DNA of 14,328 nt from DASPXY01 sp038227745 (GTDB lineage: Bacteria; Planctomycetota; Planctomycetia; Gemmatales; Gemmataceae), in the NCBI GenBank assembly GCA_038227745.1, contig JBBRPS010000179.1:1-14328 (forward strand), read 5' to 3'. A program made the translations under genes and the position numbers. Numbering within the stretch: the stretch's first letter is position 1; each line of letters starts with the position of its first letter. Under the pieces are notes generated by a model. That model ran no database searches. It was not told the DNA's origin and saw only the letters and a list, made by a program, of their open reading frames with translations. Positions 1 through 8,300 of the stretch are shown here, in pieces.

Positions 1-1
1 C

Positions 2-2280
2 CTGTGGGACATCGCCTCGGGGAAGGCGAAGGGCACCCTCACCGGGCACACGGGCGGGGTGAATGGCGTGACGTTCTCCCCCGACGGCCGCTCCCTCGCC
101 TCCGCCAGCCTGGACGGCACGGTGCGCCTGTGGGATGTCGGTTCGAGTACGATGAAGGCCACCCTCGCCGGGCAGAAGAGAATCTCTTTGAGTGGCGTGG
201 CGTTCTCCCCCGACGGCCGCACTCTCGCCTCCGCCGGCGACGACAAGACCGTGCGTCTGTGGGACGTCGCCTCGGGGAAGGCGATGGGCACCCTCGCCGG
301 GCACACGGACTGGGTGAAAGGTGTGGCGTTCTCTCCCGACGGCCGCACCCTCGCCTCCGCCAGCTACGACAAGAGTGTGCGCCTGTGGGACGTCGCGGCG
401 GGCACGGTCACGGGCACCCTCACCGAGCACGCGGGCGGGGTGAATGGCGTGGCGTTCTCCCCCGACGGCCGCACCCTCGCCGCCGCCTGCTCGGACTGCA
501 GGATGCGCCTGTGGGACGTCGCGGCGGGCACGGTCAAGGGCACCTTCGCCGGGCACACGGGCTGGGTGAATGGCGTGGCGTTCTCCCCCGACGGCCGCAC
601 CCTCGCCTCTGCCAGCTGGGACAAGAGCGTGCGCCTGTGGGACATCGCTGCGGGCACGACCAGGCGCGTTCTTGCCGGACACACGGACGGGGTAAGAGGC
701 GTGGCGTTCTCCCCCGACGGCTACACTCTCGCCTCCGCCGGCGAGGACAGGACCGTGCGCCTGTGGGACGTCGCTGCGAGTACGGCCAAGAGCGTCCTCA
801 CCGGGCACACGGGCAAGGTGCATGGCGTGGCGTTCTCTCCCGACGGCCGCACCCTCGCCTCCGCCAGCGAGGACAAGACCGTGCGTCTATGGGACGTCGC
901 CTCGGGGAAGGCGATGGGCACCCTCGCCGGGCACACGGGCTATGTGAGTAGCGTGGCGTTCTCCCCCGACGGCCGCATCCTCGCCTCCGCCAGCGGGGAC
1001 AAGACCGTGCGCCTGTGGGACGTCGCGGCGGGCACAATCAAGGCTACCCTCGCGGGGCACAAGGACCAGGTGAGAGGCGTGGCGTTCTCCCCCGACGGCC
1101 GCTTTCTCGCCTCCGTGAGCTGGGACAGGTCCGTGCGCTTGTGGGACGTCGCGGCGGGCACGGCCAAGGGCGTCCTCGACGGGCACACGAACCAGGTGAA
1201 TGGCGTGGCGTTCTCTCTCGACGGCCGCACCCTCGCCTCCGCCGGCGCGGACGGCACGGTGCGCCTGTGGGACGTCGCGACGGGCACGGCCAGGGGCATC
1301 CTCGCCGGGCACACGAGCTATGTGAGTGGCGTGGCGTTCTCCCCCGACGGCCGCTCCCTCGCCTTCACCTCCGGCATGGACGGCAGGGTGTGCCTGTGGG
1401 ACGTCGCTGGGGGCACGGCCAAGGGCACCCTCGTCGGGCACACGTACTCTGTGAGAAGCGTGGCGTTCTCTCCCGATGGCCGCACCCTCGCCTCCGCTAG
1501 CTGGGACAAGAGCGTGCGCCTGTGGGACGTCGCTTCGGGCACGGCCAAGAGCATCCTTGCCGGGTACACGAGTTCGGTGTATGGCGTGGCGTTTTCCCCC
1601 GACGGCCGCACCCTCGCTTCCGGCGACAATACCGTGCGCCTCTGGGACGTCGCTTTGGGTACGGCCAAGGGCACTCTCGATGGTCACAAGGGCATGGTGA
1701 ATTGCGTGGCGTTCTCCCCCGACGGCCGCACCCTCGCCTCCGCCAGCTCGGACCAGACCGTGCGCCTGTGGGACGTCGCGGCGGGCACGACCAAGCGCGT
1801 CCTCGCCGGACACACGGGCAATGTGAGTGGCGTGGCATTCTCCCCTGACGGCCGCTCCCTCGCCGTCGCCTCCGGCGCGGACGGCAAGGTGCGTCTGTGG
1901 GACGTCGCGGCGGGCACGGCCAAGGGCGTCCTCGCCGGGCACACGGGCAAGGTGACAGGCGTGGCGTTTTCCCCCGACGGTCGCACCCTCGCCTCCGCCA
2001 GCGAAGACAGGACCGTGCGTCTGTGGGACGTCGCGGCGGGCACGGCCAAGGGTATCCTCGCCGGGCACTCAAGCTCGGTGTATGGCGTGGCGTTCTCCCC
2101 CGATGGCCGCTCCCTCGCCTCCGCCAGCTACGACAGGACCGTGCGCCTGTGGGACGTCGCTTCGGGCAAGGCGAAGGGCATCCTCGCCGGGCACACGGGC
2201 TATGTGACTAGCGTGGCGTTCTCGCCCGACGGCCGCTCCCTCGCCTCCGCCGGCGATGACAAGACCGTGCGCGTCTGGGC
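2..2280 (+). repeat. Tandem 126-bp coding repeat (WD40 blades)
   Basis: About 18 head-to-tail units of 126 bp each encode one blade of the first gene. Segments such as gtggcgttctcccccgacgg and gtgcgcctgtgggacgtcgc recur nearly unchanged, with the third codon position conserved as well. This points to recent amplification or gene conversion rather than only protein-level constraint. Three units depart from 126 bp, all in multiples of three: units 11 and 15 are 3 bp longer and unit 13 is 6 bp shorter. Because 126 is divisible by three, other frames also stay open across the array and give spurious repetitive open frames. Confidence 0.95.
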
Positions 2281-3256
2281 CAACCTCGGCGTTATTGACT
2301 ATGCAGCGTATCTTGCGGTGTGTGACTTCCAGGGTCGGGACTTGCGCTGGCGGCTCCTCACGGCCGACTTATACAAAACTTCAGAGGGACTGAAATACGT
2401 CAATGTCGGACCGGGATCCCACATCGCCCTCTTGCAAGGCGCGAAACCCGACCGGCAGCTGAACCAGGCCCTCTTTACGCAGTATTTGTGGGCGGAGAAT
2501 GTGAAGAGCGCCCGGCTGGTGCTCCAGCGCCTCCCCGCTGGCCTGGAGCGGACAGAAGGAGCGAAAGCCCTCGCGGCGAAGCTGCGCGCGGTGGCGGTCC
2601 GTCTCATGAACGTGAAGGTTTTCCTCCTGGCCGAGCAGCGCCTGGCCGAGGCGCGGCGACAGGATCCGAGTCACCCGGAAACCGATTACGCCTGCGCCCG
2701 TCTCGAATTGCTTCGGGCGAATGAACTTCCCGGCCACGAAACCGCTCGCGGGCACATCGAGGAGCGGGTTCTCGATCATCTGGCGAAGGCAGTCCAGAGC
2801 GGTTTCACCGACGGGGAGCGGTTGCAAACCGAAGAGGTGTTCAAACCCCTCCGAGGGGACGCGCGCTTCCAGAAGATGGTAATCGACCTGTGCGACCAGG
2901 CTCTCACCAGAGACGCGAAGCACGTGGCGGCGTACACCACGCGCGGCTACGCCCAGGCCTGGAAGGGCAACTTCGAGCGAACCATCGCGGATTTCCAGAA
3001 GGCCATCAAACTGAACCAATTGGGTGATCCCTGGGGGCATTACCACCTGGCCTGTGGTTACAGTCTCCGCGCTGCGGCCCGGCCGAAAACCGCGGCAGGC
3101 GACGCAGCCCGCCGGCAGGATCTGAAGCTCGCCCTCGATTCGCTGGAACAGGCCGTCAAGTGGGGTTGGACGCTCAGGCAGCACATCCGGACCGACACCA
3201 ACCTGACGGCACTGCGCGGTCACCCCCGCTTCGAGAAGCTGCTCAAGGGCCGCTGA
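2..3256 (+). CDS. WD40-repeat protein with TPR-like C-terminus (5'-partial)
   Basis: The frame is open from the window edge, which lies inside a WD40 blade, so the true start is upstream; the Met at 59 is internal. Residues 1 to about 760 of the visible part are one partial and 18 full WD40 blades, each about 42 residues, with the recurring motifs VAFSPDGR, LASAS and VRLWDVA followed by a GHT turn. WD40 propellers are protein-binding scaffolds. After the last blade comes a helical region ending in a TPR-like unit (about 975-1010, AYTTRGYAQAWKGNFERTIADF) and two similar motifs, FKPLRGDARFQKM and LTALRGHPRFEKLL. Blades 11 and 15 carry one extra residue and blade 13 lacks two. No enzymatic domain is visible; in planctomycetes such arrays are often fused to an N-terminal Ser/Thr kinase, which could lie upstream. 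Only 47 bp separate it from the kinase gene, suggesting co-transcription. The family is secure, the partner unknown. Confidence 0.93.
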   Translation: MWDIASGKAKGTLTGHTGGVNGVTFSPDGRSLASASLDGTVRLWDVGSSTMKATLAGQKRISLSGVAFSPDGRTLASAGDDKTVRLWDVASGKAMGTLAGHTDWVKGVAFSPDGRTLASASYDKSVRLWDVAAGTVTGTLTEHAGGVNGVAFSPDGRTLAAACSDCRMRLWDVAAGTVKGTFAGHTGWVNGVAFSPDGRTLASASWDKSVRLWDIAAGTTRRVLAGHTDGVRGVAFSPDGYTLASAGEDRTVRLWDVAASTAKSVLTGHTGKVHGVAFSPDGRTLASASEDKTVRLWDVASGKAMGTLAGHTGYVSSVAFSPDGRILASASGDKTVRLWDVAAGTIKATLAGHKDQVRGVAFSPDGRFLASVSWDRSVRLWDVAAGTAKGVLDGHTNQVNGVAFSLDGRTLASAGADGTVRLWDVATGTARGILAGHTSYVSGVAFSPDGRSLAFTSGMDGRVCLWDVAGGTAKGTLVGHTYSVRSVAFSPDGRTLASASWDKSVRLWDVASGTAKSILAGYTSSVYGVAFSPDGRTLASGDNTVRLWDVALGTAKGTLDGHKGMVNCVAFSPDGRTLASASSDQTVRLWDVAAGTTKRVLAGHTGNVSGVAFSPDGRSLAVASGADGKVRLWDVAAGTAKGVLAGHTGKVTGVAFSPDGRTLASASEDRTVRLWDVAAGTAKGILAGHSSSVYGVAFSPDGRSLASASYDRTVRLWDVASGKAKGILAGHTGYVTSVAFSPDGRSLASAGDDKTVRVWANLGVIDYAAYLAVCDFQGRDLRWRLLTADLYKTSEGLKYVNVGPGSHIALLQGAKPDRQLNQALFTQYLWAENVKSARLVLQRLPAGLERTEGAKALAAKLRAVAVRLMNVKVFLLAEQRLAEARRQDPSHPETDYACARLELLRANELPGHETARGHIEERVLDHLAKAVQSGFTDGERLQTEEVFKPLRGDARFQKMVIDLCDQALTRDAKHVAAYTTRGYAQAWKGNFERTIADFQKAIKLNQLGDPWGHYHLACGYSLRAAARPKTAAGDAARRQDLKLALDSLEQAVKWGWTLRQHIRTDTNLTALRGHPRFEKLLKGR

Positions 3257-3292
3257 TGGGGCCGCACGGCTGCCGCTGCTCGGACCTCCACT

Positions 3293-3297
3293 GAGGA
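3293..3297 (+). promoter_or_regulatory. Ribosome binding site of the kinase gene
   Basis: GAGGA lies six bases before the ATG at 3304, a good Shine-Dalgarno match that supports this start. It sits in the 47-bp gap after the stop of the preceding gene, where no terminator-like hairpin with a T-run is seen. Confidence 0.65.
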
Positions 3298-3303
3298 ATT
3301 GCG

Positions 3304-5202
3304 ATGATCGACGAAACACGCCTGAGCGAATTGGTTTCAATGTGGCAGCGGCTGCGGCAGCAGGGGGCGGCCCCTTCGTCCGCCGAACTGTGCCGCGACT
3401 GCCCGGCGCTGCTCCCAGAACTGGAGCGGCGTCTTCAGGGCCTGACCGAGATGAGCCGCTCGCCGGCCGACAGCAACTCCACCCTGCCGCCGTCGGACTC
3501 TCTGCCACCCACGGAACCGATGCTCCCCTCCACGGTCCTGAAAGCCCCGGCCCTGCCCGGCTATGAGATCCTCGGAGAGCTGGGGCGCGGCGGCATGGGC
3601 GTCGTTTACAAGGCCCGCGACCTGAATCTGAAGCGCGTGGTGGCGCTGAAGATGATCCTGGCGGGCGGCCACGCCGGCGCGGAGCAGCTGGCGCGCTTCC
3701 ACCGGGAGGCGGAGGCGGTCGCCCGCCTGCGGCACTCGCACATCGTCCAGGTTTTCGCCGGCGGCGAGCACGGCGGCCAGCCTTATTTCGTCCTGGAATT
3801 CGTTGAGGGAGGCAGCCTGGACCGGAAGCTCCAGGGCAAGCCGCAGCCGCCGCGCGACGCCGCCCGCCTGGTGCTGCTGCTGGCCCGCGCGGTCCACGCC
3901 GCCCACGCCCAGGGCATCATTCACCGCGACCTCAAGCCCGCCAATGTCCTGCTCGCCCCGCCCGCCGACGAGCCCGCCCTGAACACGCCCTACGGCTGTC
4001 CCAAGGTCACCGACTTCGGCCTCGTGAAGTGCCTCGATGACGCCGTGGAGCAAACGGCGGCCGGGACGATTCTGGGGACGCCGAGCTACATGGCGCCCGA
4101 GCAGGCCTCGGGGGATCCGCAGAAGATCGGGCCGGCCGCGGACGTGTACGCGCTGGGCGTCATCCTCTACGAACTGCTGACGGGGAAAGTGCCGTTCAAG
4201 GGGCCGAGCGTGCTCGACACCCTGGAGCAGGTCCGCAGCCACCCGCCGCGCCCACCGCGCGAGCTGCTTGCGGACGTCCCGCCAGCGCTGGAGGGGATTT
4301 GCCTCCGCTGTCTGCGGAAGGCGCCCGGCGAGCGGTATCCGAGCGCGGCCGACCTGGCGGAGGATCTGCGCCGGTTCCTCGCGGACGAGCCGACCGTGGC
4401 GGCGCCTCCCGTCTCCTCTGCGGCCGGGCGCCGGCGGCTCGCGCCCCTGGCCGCGCTGGGGGCGGTCCTGTTGCTGGCCGTACTGCTGGTGGTGTGGCTG
4501 GCGAACCGCCCGGCGGAGGTCGCGCCGGCCCCTGCGGATAGGGGGAAACCGCCCGCGCCGGTCGCCGGTGAGGAGAAGCGACCCGCCGTCCCTGCGCGTA
4601 CACTGGACGGCACTTTGACGCTCCTGGTCTACCCTCGGGGGCCCGACTTTAATGAATGGGCCAGCGCGGATCAGAAGGGCGTCCTGCCGGTGCGCTCCGG
4701 GGAGCAAGTGCGCCTCGAGGCGAAGCTCAGCGAGCCGGCCCACGCCTATCTGCTGCTGCTCGACAGCCGGGGCCGGGCCGTGCCGCTCTACCCGTGGAAC
4801 GAGGACCGCATCACCGTCAAGGACGTGGCGGCGCCGCCGCCGGTGCGTGGGCCCCGCACGCTGGTCACCACGCCGACCAGCGCGACCAAGGGCTGGCGGC
4901 TCGACAACGAGAGCGGGCTGGAGACGATCATCCTGCTGGCCCGTCGCGAGCCGCTCCCCGCGGGGGTGTCTCTGCCGGCGCTGCTGGGCAAGCTGCCCGC
5001 GGCGCAGCTGCGGAAGAAGGGCGAGCTGGCGGTCCTGGCCTTCGACCGCGGGGCGCCGTCCCCGTCCACGGTGCGGTCGCTGGAACGCGGCTTTGAAGAC
5101 GAGGCGCGGGAGGTAGATGAGCCGCTGGTGCGCCTGATGGAAAGGCTGCGTGGGACGTTTGAAGTGGTGCGTGCCGTGCGCTTCGCCCACCAGGGAGAGT
5201 GA
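3304..5202 (+). CDS. Transmembrane Hanks-type Ser/Thr protein kinase with DUF4384-like domain
   Basis: This 632-residue protein phosphorylates Ser/Thr residues of unknown targets. Residues 1-50 form a helical N-terminal region typical of planctomycete kinases, followed by a Pro/Ser-rich linker. The kinase domain spans about 87-360 and is complete: glycine loop GRGGMGVV (94-101), catalytic Lys116 in VALK, HRDLKPAN (207-214, Asp209), DFG (237-239) and APE (264-266). An RRR cluster (376-378) precedes one hydrophobic segment at about 380-400, so the kinase should be cytoplasmic and the C-terminus outside. After a Pro/Ala linker, residues 435-550 resemble DUF4384 (VRLEAKLSEPAHAYLLLLDS, then plYPWN), a fold often attached to bacterial kinases and caspase-like proteins; a sensing role is inferred. 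The last 60 residues are charged and helical. It lies between two WD40 genes on the same strand, probably in one operon. Kinase assignment is near certain; the ligand and substrates are unknown. Confidence 0.96.
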   Translation: MIDETRLSELVSMWQRLRQQGAAPSSAELCRDCPALLPELERRLQGLTEMSRSPADSNSTLPPSDSLPPTEPMLPSTVLKAPALPGYEILGELGRGGMGVVYKARDLNLKRVVALKMILAGGHAGAEQLARFHREAEAVARLRHSHIVQVFAGGEHGGQPYFVLEFVEGGSLDRKLQGKPQPPRDAARLVLLLARAVHAAHAQGIIHRDLKPANVLLAPPADEPALNTPYGCPKVTDFGLVKCLDDAVEQTAAGTILGTPSYMAPEQASGDPQKIGPAADVYALGVILYELLTGKVPFKGPSVLDTLEQVRSHPPRPPRELLADVPPALEGICLRCLRKAPGERYPSAADLAEDLRRFLADEPTVAAPPVSSAAGRRRLAPLAALGAVLLLAVLLVVWLANRPAEVAPAPADRGKPPAPVAGEEKRPAVPARTLDGTLTLLVYPRGPDFNEWASADQKGVLPVRSGEQVRLEAKLSEPAHAYLLLLDSRGRAVPLYPWNEDRITVKDVAAPPPVRGPRTLVTTPTSATKGWRLDNESGLETIILLARREPLPAGVSLPALLGKLPAAQLRKKGELAVLAFDRGAPSPSTVRSLERGFEDEAREVDEPLVRLMERLRGTFEVVRAVRFAHQGE

Positions 5203-5300
5203 GTGCTTTCGGGGTAGGGTCGCGCGGATTGGCGTTTCTGGATGCTGAGGAGCACCCGATAGAATTGCGCTCCTGACAGGCCTTGCCGCGCGAGTGAAAG

Positions 5301-5305
5301 GGAGG
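5301..5305 (+). promoter_or_regulatory. Ribosome binding site deciding the start of the WD40-caspase gene
   Basis: GGAGG lies nine bases before the ATG at 5315. The reading frame is also open from a GTG at 5294, but that codon lies upstream of this site and has no comparable motif of its own. Starting at 5315 also places a clean signal peptide at the very N-terminus. Confidence 0.7.
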
Positions 5306-5314
5306 ACCTTCGCC

Positions 5315-8300
5315 ATGTGCCGAAGATGGTTGCTGATTCCGGTAAGCTTGCTCGTTTTCTGCCCGCATTCGACCGGGAAGGTAGATGCGGGAGACGCAGT
5401 GAAGGCGGCCCCCGGGCCGGCCGGTGAGCGTCCGAGGCTGGTTGTCCAGGTAGGGCACGCTTGCAGGGTGACGTCCGTCGCCTTTTTCCCCGACGGCGAA
5501 CAAGTGCTAACCGCCAGTGACGACAAGGCGGTTCTGGTGTGGGACACCGCGTCCGGGAAGGAATTGCGCCGCTTTGAAGGGCACGACGACCCGGTAACCT
5601 CAGTGGCGATCTTCCGCGACGGCCGTTACGTGCTGACCGGCAGCGACGACAAGACGGCTCGGCTTTGGGACGCCAAATCCGGCAAGGAGCTTCGGCGTTT
5701 CACCGGCCACACCGGCCCGGTCTGGTCGGTGGGGATTGCGCCGGACGGCAGGCACGTCGTGACAGCGAGCGAGGACAGGACGGCTCGTCTTTGGGACGCC
5801 AAGACCGGCAAGGAGGTCAGGCGCTACCAGGGTCACACCGGGGAGGTGCGCGCCGTGACGTTTTCCCCCGACGGCAAACGCGTGCTGACGGGCAGCGCGG
5901 ACTGCACGGCGCGGCTTTGGGACGCCGAATCCGGCAAGGAGCTGCGGCGCTTCTCGGGACACGCGTACGGAATAACCTCCGTGGCCTTTTCCCCGGACGG
6001 CAAGCGCCTGCTGACAGGCAGCGGGGATCCTGGCGCGCGGGAGCCTTCCGCGCGCCAGCAGCCGAGTAAACTTTTCGTCAAGGGCACGAAGATTTCGCCC
6101 GCTCCCGTGCCCGCTGTCAGCGGAAGCCCGACGGCGCGGCTCTGGGATGCCGACTCGGGTAAAGAGCTAAGTCTCCTCCAGGGGCATAATGCCCCCATCA
6201 CCTCGGTCGCGTTCGCTCCGGACGGCAAGCGCCTGCTGACGGGAGGCGAGGACGGGACGGCACGACTTTGGAGCTCGGGTACAGGCAAGGAGCTTCGCTG
6301 CTTGCGGAGCAACCCGGGGTCGGTGAACGCCGTGGCTTTCTCCTCGGATGGCCGCAGCCTGCTGACGGGCCATGAAGACCAGTCGGCGCGGCTCTGGGAC
6401 GCCGACTCCGGCCAGGAACGTCGTGAGTTCGTCGGGCGCGGCCTGGAAGTCCTCGCGCTGGCAGTCTCGCACAACGGCCAGCGCCTGGTGACGGGCAGCC
6501 GGCGTCAAACGGCTCAGCTGTGGGACACCACGTCAGGCAAGGAGCTGCGTCGCCTCGGGGGAGACGGTGTCCCCGTGGCCCACATCGATCCGGCGAAGGC
6601 GAAAGCCTATAAGGAGCTGCGTCACCTCGGGGGGGGCGGTGTCCCTCTCGGTGAAATGTCGGTTCCGCTGCCGGCCAAACCTCTCCCGAAGCCCGTCAAG
6701 ACCAAGGTCGGACAACTTGGGGACGAAGACTCCGACCCGCAGTCCAAGCCCTCCTCTCTCTCCGGTAGCCTGGTCCGCGCGGTGGCCCTGTCCGCGGACG
6801 GCAAACGCCTGCTGACGGGTTCCCCGAATGGGGCGCAAATGTGGGACGCCGACTCCGGCCGGCCACTCAAGTCGTTCGCGTACGGGGGGCCGATCACCAC
6901 GCTGGCTTTCTCCGGGGACGGCAAGGGCCTGCTCACGGGCACCCGCGAAGGGGGGTGGCGCCTGTGGGGCAGCGATTCCGGTAAGCTGCTTCAGTCCTCT
7001 CTCCTGCCCTCCCGCCCCGGCTCCAGTCCGGTCGCCTCGGTGGCCCTGTCCGCCGACGGCAAGCGGTTGCTGACAGGCTTGCGGGACGGGACGGCGCGGC
7101 TTTGGGACGCCAGGACCGGCAAGGGGCTGCAACACCTGAAGGGGCGTGGCGGCCCGGTGAATTCGGTAGCTTTCTCGCCCGACGGCCGCCGCCTGCTCAC
7201 GGGCTCCGCGGACGGGATGGCGCGGCTTTGGGACGCCGAGGGCAAGCTGCTCCGCTCCTTTGCCGGTCATCGCCTCAACGTTCGCTCGGTCGCGTTCGCA
7301 CCGGACGGCAAGCGTGTGTTGACCGGCAGCGACGACTTTACGGCGCGCCTCTGGGACACGGGCTCCGGCAAGGAACTCCGCCGCCTACAAGGACATGGCG
7401 ACCTGATAACCTCCGTCGCATTTTGTCGGGACGGCAAGTACGTACTGACGGGCTCCTGGGATCAGACGGCTCGGCTGTGGGATGCCGAAAGCGGTAAAGA
7501 GTTGTGCAAGATGGTCAGCTTTACCGATGGGACCTGGGCGGCGGTGGACCCCGCCGGGCGCTACGACGCCTCCAACGGCGGTGACGTCGAGGGCCTGCAC
7601 TGGGTGGTCGGCAACGAGCCGATCGCCCTCGCCCAGCTCAAGGAGCGCTACTACGAGCCGGGCCTGCTCGCCAAGTACCTCGGCTTCAACAAGGAGCCGC
7701 TCCGCGAGGTCGAGTCCTTCGCCGCCCCGAAGCTCTACCCCGACGTCCGCCTGACCGCCCCCCTCAAAGGGCAGACGACAGTCGGCGTCACCCTCACCAA
7801 CCGCGGTGGCGGCATCGGCCGCGTCGTCGTCCTCGTCAACGGCAAGGAACTCACCGCCGACGCCCGCGCCCCTGGCCAGGACCCCGACGCCAGGTCGCTC
7901 CAGCTCGAGATCGACCTGGCCAACGACCCGCGCCTCCGCCCGGGCGAGAAGAACCGCATCGAGGTGCAGGCGTACAACGCCGAGGGCTACCTCCGCAGCC
8001 GCGGCTTCGAGGTGGAGGCCGTGGCGCCCGGCCCGCGCCGGATCGACCCGCCCGAACTCTGGGCGGTCGTCGCCGGCGTGTCGGATTACCGGGGCGCGGG
8101 CCTGAAGCTGCGCTACGCCGCCAAGGACGCCGAGGATTTCGCCAGGGCCGTCCGCCTTGCCGGCGACCGCCTGTTCGGCGCCGCCAGGGTTCACCTCACC
8201 CTGCTCTCCACCAGCCCCGGGGAGAAGGAGCCGACGCGCGACAACCTGGTCGCGGCCCTGGGGGCCGCCGGCAAGGCCAGGCCTGCCGACGTGCTGGTCG

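Noticed and set aside
4..951. Long plus-strand open frame giving an Arg/Gly/His-rich repetitive protein
   Set aside because: It is the second frame of the 126-bp WD40 repeat, which stays open because the unit is a multiple of three. The composition is a by-product and the WD40 frame is clearly the coding one.
887..2068. Minus-strand open frame of 393 codons with a repeated peptide
   Set aside because: Antisense frame of the same array; its repeat only mirrors the WD40 units, and it has no recognisable domain.
2..2280. Regular repeats considered as a CRISPR-like or satellite array
   Set aside because: The units are contiguous, 126 bp, without unique spacers, and translate into perfect WD40 blades.
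5248..5274. Hairpin AGGAGC/GCTCCT and a TAGAAT box between the kinase and WD40-caspase genes
   Set aside because: The stem is only 6 bp with a 15-base loop and no T-run, and the TAGAAT has no -35 partner at a suitable distance. It is not enough for a terminator or promoter call.
3337..5547. Minus-strand open frame of 736 codons opposite the kinase
   Set aside because: It is an Arg/Gln/Pro-rich antisense artefact of GC-rich DNA covering an intact kinase, with no domain or plausible start context.
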